Positions 25,181 to 34,226 of a stretch of DNA of 64,000 nucleotides are shown piece after piece. The notes beneath the pieces were generated by a model that saw only the letters and a program-made list of their open reading frames with translations, ran no database searches and was not told the origin of the DNA. This DNA is from Mucilaginibacter ginsenosidivorax (GTDB lineage: Bacteria > Bacteroidota > Bacteroidia > Sphingobacteriales > Sphingobacteriaceae): positions 2,728,001-2,792,000 of the forward strand of contig NZ_CP042437.1 of assembly GCF_007971525.1 (NCBI RefSeq), read 5' to 3'. A program made the translations under genes and the position numbers. The first letter of the stretch is position 1; each line of letters opens with the position of its first letter.

Positions 25181-26431
25181 ATGAGTTTTAATTCCCCGCT
25201 AAGTTTTACTGTCACCGATCGTTTTTTGCGATATGTTACCATTGATACGCAATCAGACCCCACTTCGGTTACATTCCCATCAACAGAAAAGCAAAAAAAC
25301 TTAAGCCGCTTGTTGGTTGACGAGTTGCTGGCTATGGGTGTTCAGGATGCCCATCTTGACGAGTTTGGCTATGTGTACGCTACCATTCCGTCAAACACGA
25401 ATAAGCAGGTACCTGTAATTTGCTTTTGCTCGCACGTAGATACCGCCCCCGATTGCAGCGGGGCCAATGTAAAACCCATTGTACATAAAAACTACCAGGG
25501 GCAGGATATTATTTTACCTGATGACCCCACACAGGTTGTTAAACTGACCGATCATCCCGATCTTAAAAATCAATTTGGCCACGATGTAATAACTGCCAGC
25601 GGTACAACTTTATTAGGCGCCGATAACAAGGCCGGTGTGGCCGAAATTATGGACGCCTGCTACCAGCTGATCAATCATCCCGAAATAAAGCACGGCGACA
25701 TCAGGATATTGTTTACACCAGATGAAGAGGTTGGGCACGGAGTTGACCATGTTGATATTGCCAGGCTTGGTGCTTATGCCGCCTATACCATTGATGGCGA
25801 AAGTGCCGGCAATATGGAAAATGAAACCTTTAGTGCCGATGGCGCCCGGCTGATAATACAAGGCGTAAGCGCCCACCCTGGCTTTGCAAAGGGCAAAATG
25901 GAAAGCGCCATAAAAATAGCCGGCGAAATTGTAGCCGCTTTGCCGGATGAACTATCGCCTGAGCATACCGACGCCATGCAGGGCTTTGTACACCCGGTGA
26001 GTATAGAGGGCCATGTAGAAACGGCGGGCATAGATTTTATTATCCGCGATTTTGACGAGGGTAACCTGAAAAGCCATGCCGATGTAATTAGGAAAACAGC
26101 CGACGAGGTTTTAAAAAAATATCCGAACTCTGCCTATACCTTAACTACCAGCCAGCAGTACCGCAATATGAAAAATGTGCTGGAGCAGCATCCGGAAATT
26201 GTTGCCAATGCCATGGAAGCTATAAACCGCACGGGCTTAACAGCCAAATTATGCAGTATAAGAGGTGGAACCGATGGCTCAAGATTATCATTCATGGGCC
26301 TGCCCTGCCCCAACATTTTTGCCGGCGAACACGCATTTCACAGCAAGCAGGAATGGGTATCAGTGCAGGATATGCAAAAGGCGGTAGAAACCATTTTGCA
26401 CCTTTGCATGATATGGGAAGAAAAAGCATAG
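25181..26431 (+). CDS. pepT: Peptidase T (tripeptide aminopeptidase, M20B)
   Basis: The 416-residue protein has PepT length and motifs. Metal and catalytic residues are H85 and D87 (SHVDTAPD), D148 (LLGADNKAG), the E182-E183 pair (TPDEEVGHG), DGE in YTIDGESAG, and a C-terminal histidine in FAGEHAFHSKQEW. RGGTDGSRLSFMGLPCPNIF is the PepT substrate loop. It cleaves the N-terminal residue from tripeptides in the cytoplasm with zinc. It diverges from the barrel gene and stands alone, followed by a tandem word repeat. Confidence 0.95.
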   Translation: MSFNSPLSFTVTDRFLRYVTIDTQSDPTSVTFPSTEKQKNLSRLLVDELLAMGVQDAHLDEFGYVYATIPSNTNKQVPVICFCSHVDTAPDCSGANVKPIVHKNYQGQDIILPDDPTQVVKLTDHPDLKNQFGHDVITASGTTLLGADNKAGVAEIMDACYQLINHPEIKHGDIRILFTPDEEVGHGVDHVDIARLGAYAAYTIDGESAGNMENETFSADGARLIIQGVSAHPGFAKGKMESAIKIAGEIVAALPDELSPEHTDAMQGFVHPVSIEGHVETAGIDFIIRDFDEGNLKSHADVIRKTADEVLKKYPNSAYTLTTSQQYRNMKNVLEQHPEIVANAMEAINRTGLTAKLCSIRGGTDGSRLSFMGLPCPNIFAGEHAFHSKQEWVSVQDMQKAVETILHLCMIWEEKA

Positions 26432-26460
26432 GCCGAGGACTGAGGCCGGTGGCCTGAGGA

Positions 26461-26520
26461 CAGACCGCAGAAAACCGACTACAGAAAACCGACTACAGAC
26501 CACAGAAAACCAACTACAGA
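26461..26520 (+). repeat. Tandem 14-nt word repeat before the GNAT gene
   Basis: CAGAAAACCGACTA occurs at 26468 and 26482 in direct tandem and again with one change (CAGAAAACCAACTA) at 26503. The intervening bases are shortened forms of the same word (CAGACCG, CAGACCA). It runs to within two bases of the GNAT ATG. Confidence 0.8.
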
Positions 26521-26522
26521 TT

Positions 26523-27029
26523 ATGTATACTATAAGGAAGGCAACAGTTAACGATGTTGATACCATACTGCAAATAGCCGATACCACCTGGTGGGCAACC
26601 TACTCGGCTATATTGGAGCGCGAACAAATTGAATTTATGCTGGCCGAGATTTATTCGGCAGAAAAAATAGGAAAACAAGTAGCCGATAACCTGCAAACCT
26701 ACCTGCTACTTGAAGAAGAAGGCACGCCCGTTGCTTTTGCCGCCTACTCGCCGCGCGATGAAAACCCCGACATTTATAAGCTGCATAAATTATATTGCCT
26801 GCCCCAAACCCAGGGCAAAGGCTACGGCAAAATATTGATAAACGAAGTGGCCAACAAGACAAGGGAAGCGGGCAAAGAAATTCTCGAACTCAATGTAAAC
26901 CGGTATAACCAGGCCAAATCATTTTATGAAAAAATGGGCTTTGCTGTTGCTTACGAAGAGGATATTGCCATTGGTCCTTACTGGATGAATGATTATGTAA
27001 TGCGAAAGGAGTTGCTATGCTTCTGCTAG
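26523..27029 (+). CDS. GNAT-family N-acetyltransferase
   Basis: The 168-residue protein starts YTIRKATVNDVDTI, a typical GNAT first strand and helix. The acetyl-CoA loop is CLPQTQGKGYGKILINEV (Q/R-x-x-G-x-G/A near residue 98), followed by LELNVNRYNQAKSFYEKMGF, the usual fourth motif. It transfers an acetyl group to an amine; the substrate is unknown. It has no promoter match, because a tandem repeat fills the space upstream to within two bases of the ATG. Confidence 0.9.
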   Translation: MYTIRKATVNDVDTILQIADTTWWATYSAILEREQIEFMLAEIYSAEKIGKQVADNLQTYLLLEEEGTPVAFAAYSPRDENPDIYKLHKLYCLPQTQGKGYGKILINEVANKTREAGKEILELNVNRYNQAKSFYEKMGFAVAYEEDIAIGPYWMNDYVMRKELLCFC

Positions 27030-27133
27030 CAGCAGGGAATAAAACTGTCGCAAATCGCCCTTAAAATGTCCATATTACCCCGGCCAAATAATATTGCGCC
27101 TGCCGATATTTGATTATCAATCAACACAGCACT

Positions 27134-27685
27134 ATGGACAAGCAGACAATTAAAGCCCCCGGCAATTTACCAGAACCATTAACTATTTCGCTTGAATCAA
27201 CAATGAACGAATTGATGCAAGTTATAGCATCAATTAAACCCACCGATTTCAATCGTGTGCCACAGCCAGGATCGTGGACACCGGCGCAGCACCTGGAGCA
27301 CCTGCGGCTTTCGTTGCAGGGCGCAGTATCAACTTTAAACGGCCCGGCAAAAGTTACGTTACGCAGCCCCGACCAATATGTTGATATTATAAAAGGTATA
27401 TTTTTAGATTTTGATGCCCAATATCCCGCAGCACCTACTTTAATCCCCGATAACAAGGATTATGACAAGGCTCCGTTGGCAGATGACCTTTCGGCGGTTT
27501 CTGAGCAACTTAAAGAGATTGTTCAAAATCAAGACCTGACAGGCACCTGCCTTATACCTGAGTTTACCGGAATAGGCTTACTTACACGGCTGGAATGGGC
27601 CGCTGTTGCGGTTTATCATGCTTACAGACATGTGCATAAGTTGAATGCCATTGTACGGGATTTCGCTTCGTCAGCCGGAAGTTGA
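27134..27685 (+). CDS. DinB-family protein
   Basis: I choose the ATG at 27134 (MDKQTIKAPGNLPEPL, 183 residues); the frame opens at a TTG at 27110 that lies inside the near-consensus -7 box GATATTTG. The four-helix DinB/YfiT pattern is visible. A first histidine occurs in WTPAQHLEHLRLSLQG, and the C-terminal YHAYRHVHKLNAIV supplies the paired histidines that bind metal. Members include thiol-dependent metalloenzymes; the reaction here is unknown. A bidirectional terminator separates it from the convergent E2 gene. Confidence 0.82.
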   Translation: MDKQTIKAPGNLPEPLTISLESTMNELMQVIASIKPTDFNRVPQPGSWTPAQHLEHLRLSLQGAVSTLNGPAKVTLRSPDQYVDIIKGIFLDFDAQYPAAPTLIPDNKDYDKAPLADDLSAVSEQLKEIVQNQDLTGTCLIPEFTGIGLLTRLEWAAVAVYHAYRHVHKLNAIVRDFASSAGS

Positions 27686-27741
27686 CACGATGGTTACCAC
27701 GGACTGGAAGCCCGCGGGAGCGTTTATGTTTTATAGCAAAA

Positions 27742-27776
27742 AAAGAGCGATGAAGTATAACCCCTCATCGCTCTTT
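27742..27776. terminator. Bidirectional terminator between the DinB and PDH E2 genes
   Basis: AAAGAGCGATGA (27742-27753) and TCATCGCTCTTT (27765-27776) form a perfect 12-bp stem, with A-run and T-run outside. It serves both converging genes. A word repeat (AATCCGAAATCGAAAATCCG, 27783-27808) fills the rest of the spacer. Confidence 0.85.
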
Positions 27777-27811
27777 ATATTTAAATCCGAAATCGAAAAT
27801 CCGAAATCAAA

Positions 27812-29464
27812 TTATATCAGCAATCTAACTGGTTCTTCCAGTAACGATTTTAAAGTTTGCAGGAATGCTGCGGCAGTAGCGCCATCAACTACCCGGTGAT
27901 CTGCACTCAAGGTAACCTTCATGATGTTGCCAGGCACTACAGCGCCATTTTTAACAACCGGAACTGCCTGGATACCGCTTACAGCAAGAATACAAGCGTT
28001 TGGTGTGTTAATAATAGCAGTAAACTCATCAACACCAAACATACCAAGGTTTGATATGGTGAATGTTGAGCCTTCCATTTCGGCAGGTTGTAATTTTTTA
28101 GATTTTGCTTTACTGGCAAATTCTTTCACTTCAACCGAGATATGGCTTAGTGATTTACCATCGGCAAATTTAATTACCGGTACCAGCAAACCTTCATCAA
28201 CAGCAACGGCAACACCAATGTGAATATGCTCGTTAGTGCGTATTTTATCGCCCAGGAATGATGAATTAATAGCAGGATGTTGTTTTAAGGCAACAGCACA
28301 GGCTTTTAATACAAAATCATTAAACGATATTTTAACCGGGGCAACATCATTAATGCGGGTACGGGCTGCAATAGCCTGATCCATATCAATGCTCATGGTT
28401 ACGTAGAAATGCGGAGCAGTAAACAAGCTTTCGCTTAAGCGGCGGCTGATGGCTTTACGCATTTGTGTAACTGCCCTTTCGGTAAATTTCTCTTCGCCGG
28501 TATAAGTTGGCAATACGATAGGTGCTTTTGCCGGTGCAGCAGGCGCCGATGCAGGTGCAGCAGCCGGTGTTGGCTCAGCAGCCGGTTTAGCAGCCGGTGT
28601 ATATTCTTCAATATCTTTTTTAATAATGCGGCCGCCTTCGGCACTGCCTTTTACATCATTAAGGTTAATGCCTTTATCTTTTGCAATTTTACGTGCAAGT
28701 GGCGATGCCTTTACGCGGCTGTCATCAGCAGATGTTGACGATGCAACAGGCGCGGCATCAGCAGTTTCGGTTTTGGCTTCAGGAGCCGCTTCGGCAGCAG
28801 GTGCAGGTGCATCATTGCCAGCCTGTAATAAAGGCGTAATATCGGTTCCCTCTTTACCTACAATGGCAATAATGCCATTAACAGCAACTGCTTCGCCTTC
28901 TTTTACACCAATGTACAATAAAGTACCTGCCTCGTATCCTACAACCTCCATAGTAGCCTTATCGGTTGCCACATCAGCCAATGAATCGTCGGCTTTTACT
29001 TTGTCACCTACCTTAAAGTTCCATTTTTCAATGGTACCTTCGGTCATGGTATCGCTTAAAAGCGGCATGCGTATAACCGCAGCTGGTATGCTCGATAAAT
29101 CAACCTTTGGCGCCGCGGTGGCTGCTGGTTTTTTATCGGCAACAGGTGCCGGTTCGGCAGCCTTCTCTTCTTTTTTCGCGGCAGGCTCGCTACCACTATC
29201 AGCCAGCGCGGTTTTGTAATCCTCACCATCCTTGCCAATTACGGCAATAACCGCATCAACCGGAACGGCTGCACCTTCTTCAACACCTATAAATAACAAG
29301 GTGCCATCCTGGTACGATTCAAAATCCATGGTAGCTTTATCAGTTTCAACCTCGGCCAATACATCGCCTGATTTTACTTTATCGCCAACTTTTTTATGCC
29401 ATTTAGTCAATACCCCTTCGGTCATGGTATCGCTCATTTTAGGCATCTTAACTACTTCGGCCAT
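27812..29464 (-). CDS. Pyruvate dehydrogenase complex E2, dihydrolipoamide acetyltransferase
   Basis: The 550-residue protein has two lipoyl domains with the lipoyl lysines K43 (ETDKATMDFES) and K169 (ATDKATMEVVG). Ala-Pro-rich linkers follow, then a peripheral-subunit-binding domain near 253-290 (VKASPLARKIAKDKGINL), and a catalytic acyltransferase core from about 325 that ends with SADHRVVDGATAAAF (the active-site HRxxDG). It transfers acetyl groups from E1 to CoA. The E1-alpha gene lies just upstream in the same direction; E1-beta and E3 are not in the window. A palindromic word repeat separates it from E1-alpha. Confidence 0.95.
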   Translation of the reverse strand: MAEVVKMPKMSDTMTEGVLTKWHKKVGDKVKSGDVLAEVETDKATMDFESYQDGTLLFIGVEEGAAVPVDAVIAVIGKDGEDYKTALADSGSEPAAKKEEKAAEPAPVADKKPAATAAPKVDLSSIPAAVIRMPLLSDTMTEGTIEKWNFKVGDKVKADDSLADVATDKATMEVVGYEAGTLLYIGVKEGEAVAVNGIIAIVGKEGTDITPLLQAGNDAPAPAAEAAPEAKTETADAAPVASSTSADDSRVKASPLARKIAKDKGINLNDVKGSAEGGRIIKKDIEEYTPAAKPAAEPTPAAAPASAPAAPAKAPIVLPTYTGEEKFTERAVTQMRKAISRRLSESLFTAPHFYVTMSIDMDQAIAARTRINDVAPVKISFNDFVLKACAVALKQHPAINSSFLGDKIRTNEHIHIGVAVAVDEGLLVPVIKFADGKSLSHISVEVKEFASKAKSKKLQPAEMEGSTFTISNLGMFGVDEFTAIINTPNACILAVSGIQAVPVVKNGAVVPGNIMKVTLSADHRVVDGATAAAFLQTLKSLLEEPVRLLI

Positions 29465-29510
29465 ATACTTTTTATATGTGTTATAATTTAGTATTTATAT
29501 AATAGTGGCA

Positions 29511-29588
29511 AGTTTTGAGTAGTGAGTTTTGAGTTTAAAATCTTTTTGCAGCTTTACTCAAAACTAATTACTTAAAACTCAAAACTAA
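29511..29588. repeat. Inverted word repeat between E1-alpha and E2 genes
   Basis: AGTTTTGAGT occurs twice at 29511-29534 and its complement ACTCAAAACT twice at 29557-29586, so the two arms pair imperfectly. The right arm overlaps the E1-alpha stop codon. It falls between two genes expected to be co-expressed. Confidence 0.75.
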
Positions 29589-30580
29589 TCCCTAATGTAT
29601 GGATAATCCTCCTGAACGTAAACGTCGGTGTATAGTTCAGATGCATCAGGCCATGGCGATTCTTCGGCAAATTGAACCGCTTCATCAACAATAGCTTTAA
29701 TTTTGGCATCAATCTCTTCAAACCATTTATCATCGGCATATTGTTTTTCAACAATAGTCTGTTTGGTCATTTCAATAGGATCTTTTGCTTTATAGCTTTC
29801 CAATTCCTCTTTGGTGCGATATTTCTGCGGATCGGACATGGAGTGACCTTTAAAGCGGTAAGTACGCATCTCTAAAAAGGTTGGGCCTTCACCTGAACGG
29901 GCACGTGAAATAGCTTCGTCCATAGCAACGTGCACTGCGGCCGGGTCCATACCATCAACCGCCGATGAAGGGATGCCGTAAGGCAAACCTAATTTATAAA
30001 TATCAGTTTGGATGGTTGTACGTTCAACAGAAGTACCCATGGCGTAACCATTATTTTCGCAAATAAAAATTACAGGTAGTTTCCAAAGTGCTGCCATGTT
30101 AAAGGTTTCGGTAAGTGCGCCCTGGCGTACAGCACCATCGCCCATGTAAGTGATATTCACAAACTCGGTACCTTTATATTTTTCGGCAAATGCAACACCG
30201 GCACCAAGTGGTACCTGGCCGCCTACTATACCGTGACCGCCGTAAAAGTGTTTGCTTTTATCAAACATGTGCATAGAGCCGCCCTTGCCTTTTGAGCATC
30301 CGGTTGCTTTACCATACATCTCGGCCATGATAGCTTTAGGCTCTACGCCTTTGGCCAAAGCATGTGCGTGATCGCGGTAAGCGGTTATCATGCTGTCTTC
30401 CTGTTTCATTACAGACATGGCACCGGCCAATACAGCCTCCTGCCCAATGTACAGGTGACAAAAGCCCCTGATTTTTTGTTGCCCGTATAGTTGTCCTGTC
30501 TTTTCTTCGAACTTACGCATCAACAGCATTTGTTCGTACCACATCAGGTAAGTGTCCTTAGTTATTTCGATTGAACTCAT
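29585..30580 (-). CDS. pdhA: Pyruvate dehydrogenase E1 component, alpha subunit
   Basis: The 331 residues match stand-alone E1-alpha subunits. The thiamine-diphosphate motif GDGAVRQGALTETFNMAALW is complete and followed by PVIFICENNGYAMGT. GGHGIVGGQVPLGAGVAFA and the phosphorylation-loop-like YRFKGHSMSDPQKYR are also present. It decarboxylates pyruvate with E1-beta, which is encoded elsewhere. A TAGATTTG box lies 34 bases upstream. E2 follows 120 bp downstream, the gap being filled by an inverted repeat. Confidence 0.95.
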   Translation of the reverse strand: MSSIEITKDTYLMWYEQMLLMRKFEEKTGQLYGQQKIRGFCHLYIGQEAVLAGAMSVMKQEDSMITAYRDHAHALAKGVEPKAIMAEMYGKATGCSKGKGGSMHMFDKSKHFYGGHGIVGGQVPLGAGVAFAEKYKGTEFVNITYMGDGAVRQGALTETFNMAALWKLPVIFICENNGYAMGTSVERTTIQTDIYKLGLPYGIPSSAVDGMDPAAVHVAMDEAISRARSGEGPTFLEMRTYRFKGHSMSDPQKYRTKEELESYKAKDPIEMTKQTIVEKQYADDKWFEEIDAKIKAIVDEAVQFAEESPWPDASELYTDVYVQEDYPYIRD

Positions 30581-30613
30581 GTATTTAAACAGTCAATTTC
30601 TTGGAGTAAAGCG

Positions 30614-30621
30614 CAAATCTA
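30614..30621 (-). promoter_or_regulatory. TAGATTTG -7 box of pdhA
   Basis: The minus-strand TAGATTTG matches TAnnTTTG and lies 33 bases before the pdhA ATG. Confidence 0.55.
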
Positions 30622-30982
30622 ATTATATCCTTTAAATTATCGAAACCGCAGCCAAATGTTATGCAGTTTTATTTTTTATTTCTTACAGCGCACATTTGGT
30701 AAGCAATATCAATAGCATTTTGTTTGATTTGCCAAACTTTATAATGTCAATTTTAATTTTCGCAAAAGAGTTTTTGTTAACTTTCTGTGTTTGAACCGCT
30801 AAAAAACAGTAATTGTCCTGTTTTTCAGATTCTTTTTTACCCAATTTTGAAATAAATCATGATTCACGCACAAAAAAGGGTAACCATAAATATCCATCCT
30901 TCGTAATAGTATTAGCTTTATATTAATAACATTTTTAGTAAGGCCCTTATATTTATATTTTTTGAAAAAAAAGCACGTTTTA

Positions 30983-31013
30983 TTTGCAAATTTAAAAAAT
31001 ATGGATAGTTTTG
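30983..31013 (+). promoter_or_regulatory. Promoter of the NlpC/P60 gene (TTTG-N19-TAGTTTTG)
   Basis: TTTG at 30983-30986 and TAGTTTTG at 31006-31013 match both Bacteroidota promoter elements with a 19-base spacer. This is the best complete promoter in the window. The predicted 5' leader is about 65 bases. Confidence 0.7.
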
Positions 31014-31085
31014 TATTCAACGATAGACAAAGTGTCTAATTTAATAAACAATTTGTTGGCCCTAACAACAACTTTAACTGATTAA

Positions 31086-31676
31086 ATGAAGAAATTTGCC
31101 CTGGCTATTGCCCTAATGTTCACTGTTTTAGCTTCGCAAGCTCAAACAAAAACCACTCCAGCTGTTACCGAGGATAAAACCGACGAACAAGAGGGTTTAG
31201 CAAAAACATACCTCTCTCAAATTATGGGTGTTGCTTTATCAGCCACCTCAAACATGAAACTTTTTCACTTTGTTTATGACTGGATTGGTACCCCTTACCA
31301 TTTTGGCGGCGAGTCAAGAAAAGGTATAGATTGCTCTGCATTTACCAAAGAGTTATACAGCGAGGTTTTTAACCTGGATATTAAAAGAAGCTCACGCGAT
31401 ATTTTCAGCATGGTTAACCCTGTTGGTAAAGATGATTTAAAAGAAGGCGACCTTGTTTTCTTCAAAATCCATAGCCGCCGTATTTCACATGTAGGCATTT
31501 ACCTGGGCGATGGCAAGTTTGCACATGCATCATCAAGAGGGGTGGCCATTAGCAGTCTCGACGATAATTATTACAGCCGTTACTTTTACAAAGGCGGTCG
31601 TTTGTTAGCTTCATTTAAAGACCAGCTAACCAACAGCAACGTTGCAACCAATACCGACGACGACAATAGCAACTAA
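31086..31676 (+). CDS. NlpC/P60 family peptidase (C40), secreted
   Basis: A signal peptide (MKKFALAIALMFTVLASQAQ) precedes a C40 domain at about 60-175. The catalytic residues are C83 (GIDCSAFTKELY), H135 (RRISHVGIYLG) and H147 (KFAHASSRG). These enzymes cut the D-Glu-diaminopimelate bond in murein stem peptides during wall growth or recycling. At 196 residues it is the usual single-domain size. The tail from about 180 is a low-complexity NSNVATNTDDDNSN. The CapA-like gene follows 40 bases downstream and may be co-transcribed. Confidence 0.93.
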   Translation: MKKFALAIALMFTVLASQAQTKTTPAVTEDKTDEQEGLAKTYLSQIMGVALSATSNMKLFHFVYDWIGTPYHFGGESRKGIDCSAFTKELYSEVFNLDIKRSSRDIFSMVNPVGKDDLKEGDLVFFKIHSRRISHVGIYLGDGKFAHASSRGVAISSLDDNYYSRYFYKGGRLLASFKDQLTNSNVATNTDDDNSN

Positions 31677-31716
31677 AGAAATTCAATAAAATACTTAATT
31701 TAGTCCCGTCATAAAC

Positions 31717-32871
31717 ATGAAGGGACTTTTTTTTTATACCAAACCTTGTTCACTGCCTGTTGTAATCTGCCTGGTTATAATTTTGCAGGCTTGCCAAACA
31801 CCGCCGCCAAAACATGTTGTGGTAAAGCAACAAAGAGCAGTGATCGCAAAGCCCGAACCTCCAAAACCCGCGCCCATTGTACCCGATTCACTTTGTATTG
31901 CCGCAATGGGCGATATTATGTTGGGCACTTCGTATCCTAATAATGCTACCCTGCCGCCTGATAGCGCCGTAAACAGTTTTAATGCGGTAAAGCCCGACCT
32001 GCAAGGCGCAGATGTGATATTTGGTAACCTGGAAGGATCGTTATTAGATTCCGGCGATCCTGCGCATTACAAGTTGCATCAAAAAAGTAAGGCCTTTCTG
32101 TTCAGGATGCCTACAAAATATGCCTCTGTTTTAAAAGATGCAGGATTTAACCTGCTTAGCCTTGCCAATAACCATATCAGCGATTTTGATATTAAAGGCC
32201 GCAACAGTACCACACAAACCTTGGATAGCCTTGGTATTAATTATGCGGGACTGCTGATAAAGCCATCAACAGTTTTTGAAGTAAATGGCATAAAATACGG
32301 CTTTTGTTCATTTGCACCCAATGCCAACACTGTTCCTATCCTCAATTTAAAGGGCGCTGCCAGCATTATCAGCGAACTAAAGCAGCGATGCGATGTGGTC
32401 ATCGTATCTTTTCATGGCGGCGGCGAAGGTGTTAATTATGAGCATGTGCCCCGTAAAATGGAAAGCTTCATTAACGAAAAACGGGGCGATGTATACGCAT
32501 TTGCCCACAATGCTATTGATGCAGGAGCCGACCTCATTTTTGGCAATGGCCCACATGTTAACCGTGCTATGGAAATGTACAAAAACAGGCTAATAGCCTA
32601 TAGCCTGGGCAACTTTTGCACCTACCGCTGTGTGAGCGTTGCCGGCATTTGCGGGCTTGCGCCGGTTTTAAAAGTTTATGTTAATAAAAAGGGAGAATTT
32701 TTAAGCGGGAAGATACTATCATACAGGCAGGCGCATGATAAAGGCCTGGAAAGGGATACCCTAAACCGTGCCGCCACCAGGATAAGGGAACTTACCGAAA
32801 CCGATTTTCCTGAAGGCATCCTAAATATATCTGACGAAGGCCAGATAACCGCCAACGTACCGGAAAACTAA
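31717..32871 (+). CDS. CapA family metallophosphatase-like lipoprotein
   Basis: The signal sequence LPVVICLVIILQAC has a lipobox ending at a cysteine near residue 26, followed by a Pro-rich linker. The CapA (PGA_cap) domain then runs from about 60 to 330: AAMGDIMLGTSYP, FGNLEGSLLD, LSLANNHISDFD, VIVSFHGGGE, GNGPHVNRAMEMY and YSLGNFCTYR. These are the calcineurin-like motifs of the poly-gamma-glutamate capsule family. Members need not make PGA, and no other capsule gene is nearby. It ends five bases from the convergent lipoprotein gene. Confidence 0.88.
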   Translation: MKGLFFYTKPCSLPVVICLVIILQACQTPPPKHVVVKQQRAVIAKPEPPKPAPIVPDSLCIAAMGDIMLGTSYPNNATLPPDSAVNSFNAVKPDLQGADVIFGNLEGSLLDSGDPAHYKLHQKSKAFLFRMPTKYASVLKDAGFNLLSLANNHISDFDIKGRNSTTQTLDSLGINYAGLLIKPSTVFEVNGIKYGFCSFAPNANTVPILNLKGAASIISELKQRCDVVIVSFHGGGEGVNYEHVPRKMESFINEKRGDVYAFAHNAIDAGADLIFGNGPHVNRAMEMYKNRLIAYSLGNFCTYRCVSVAGICGLAPVLKVYVNKKGEFLSGKILSYRQAHDKGLERDTLNRAATRIRELTETDFPEGILNISDEGQITANVPEN

Positions 32872-32876
32872 ACGTA

Positions 32877-33605
32877 CTATTTTTTTAAGATAAGGTCGCC
32901 GCCGGCATACCTAAACTTTTGAGGCCGATCGGCCAAATACCTTACCTGGTATCCGGTAAAAGCAACACCATTGATATTTATTGTCAGCCTGATGGTATCG
33001 GGCAGGTTGCTGGTACTTATTCTGAATGTTTTGCCTGTTAAGGCATACAACTTTGAAAAATCGAGGCTATCTTTTTCGGATTTTAATAACCTTATTGTGC
33101 CCGTGCTATCGGTACTCATGTTATCCTGAAAATAAGATAGTTTATAGCTTTTATCGCCCATCATTACACCCTTGTTGGTAAAAGTGAATGCCGGTTTATT
33201 GTTAAACGGCAGTATAACAAAATCCTTTACAGGAGTGCCTGTTTTATCGGTTATTATAATAACCACCCGCGAATCGTGAATAGATTTACTAAGCGAAACC
33301 CGATATGAGATATTATCGGCTTTCTGGGGATAGGGCGTTAACAGCACGCTATCACCGGCTACCTGCCATTTGCCAATACTCGAAGACGATTGTCCTTCGC
33401 AGGCATGCACCCAGGTAAATGTAGAATCGCTGTTGAGATAGATATTTTGCCCGCAAAAGCCTTCGCCAAATCCATATTTTTTGGCAGTTACCGGTTTTAT
33501 ATTTGCTAAAGCCGGCCTAAAAACGTCTATCACTTTCTGCTGCGCATCGTTATTACAGGATGCAAAAAGCATAGCAGTAAGCAGGCAGCCGGTTATTTGC
33601 TTCAT
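32877..33605 (-). CDS. Lipoprotein of unknown function
   Basis: The 242-residue protein has a lipoprotein signal (TGCLLTAMLFASC, Cys near residue 17). Next comes a CGQNIYLNSDSTFTWVHACEG segment that looks like the opening strands of a small beta-barrel. IGKWQVAGDSVLLTP resembles a motif of NlpE-like or lipocalin-like proteins, but I do not assign a family. Its start is four bases after the stop of the phosphoribosyltransferase gene, so the two are probably co-transcribed. Confidence 0.68.
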   Translation of the reverse strand: MKQITGCLLTAMLFASCNNDAQQKVIDVFRPALANIKPVTAKKYGFGEGFCGQNIYLNSDSTFTWVHACEGQSSSSIGKWQVAGDSVLLTPYPQKADNISYRVSLSKSIHDSRVVIIITDKTGTPVKDFVILPFNNKPAFTFTNKGVMMGDKSYKLSYFQDNMSTDSTGTIRLLKSEKDSLDFSKLYALTGKTFRISTSNLPDTIRLTININGVAFTGYQVRYLADRPQKFRYAGGDLILKK

Positions 33606-33609
33606 CGGT

Positions 33610-34119
33610 TTATCTTAAATAAACCGCGTCTTCTTCTCCCTCTTCATCCATCACTACATCTACATGTTCTTTTATAACGGTTGATAAAGCCATACCGGCA
33701 AAATCAGTAGTTACCGGGAAACTTTTGTGATTACGATCTATCAAAACAGCCGTGCGTAATTTTTTTAACGGCACATCCAAAAAAACGCCAAAGCCATAGG
33801 CCAGGGTTTTGCCGCTGTTTAATACATCATCAACCAGAATCACTACCTTGTTGCTGCAGGCATTCACGTCAAAATCTATATTGGCCTGCAGGCTGCTGCT
33901 TTGCTTATCCAGTTCGATAGATAATAGTTTGCTGCTAAATGGAGCGATGTTATCCAAAATGGCTTTCAGGCGAGCGGCGATATGGTTGCCGCGGGGCAGT
34001 ATGCCGGCTATAAGTATCTCTTCCTCGTCAAAATTATCTTCCAGTATCTGGTAAGCCATACGGTCCAGCTTTTGCTGTATCTGCTGCCGGTTTAATATCA
34101 GGAGTTTCTTTTCGGGCAT
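33610..34119 (-). CDS. Phosphoribosyltransferase, PyrR/HPRT-like
   Basis: The 169-residue type I PRTase carries the PRPP motif VVILVDDVLNSGKTLAYG near residues 91-108. An N-terminal hood (MAYQILEDNFDEEEILIAGI) and the LPRGNHIAARL segment precede it. Both resemble PyrR-type proteins, which regulate or salvage pyrimidines. Purine salvage is also possible, and the nucleobase cannot be read from the sequence. It is cytoplasmic and sits four bases upstream of the unknown lipoprotein gene. Confidence 0.87.
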   Translation of the reverse strand: MPEKKLLILNRQQIQQKLDRMAYQILEDNFDEEEILIAGILPRGNHIAARLKAILDNIAPFSSKLLSIELDKQSSSLQANIDFDVNACSNKVVILVDDVLNSGKTLAYGFGVFLDVPLKKLRTAVLIDRNHKSFPVTTDFAGMALSTVIKEHVDVVMDEEGEEDAVYLR

Positions 34120-34226
34120 GGGAAGAAAGCTTTGTAAGTTTTAACGATGAACCGTTACAATGTTGGTTTTATGCGTGGTAAATATACAAGTCCGTTTTAA
34201 GGTTTCAAGTTTAAACGCTGCACATT

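Larger units (their letters stand above)
30581..31085. other. Divergent 505-bp promoter region between pdhA and the NlpC/P60 gene
   Basis: It carries outward-facing promoters, CAAATCTA (TAGATTTG on the minus strand) and TTTG-N19-TAGTTTTG on the plus strand. The middle is AT-rich. An open frame on the minus strand at 30799-31020 is Lys/Phe/Ile-rich and I consider it chance. No other gene is seen. Confidence 0.5.

Noticed and set aside
30799..31020. 73-codon minus-strand frame in the pdhA/NlpC divergent region.
   Set aside because: Composition (Lys, Phe, Ile, Asn) is that of random AT-rich DNA, and it covers the plus-strand promoter.
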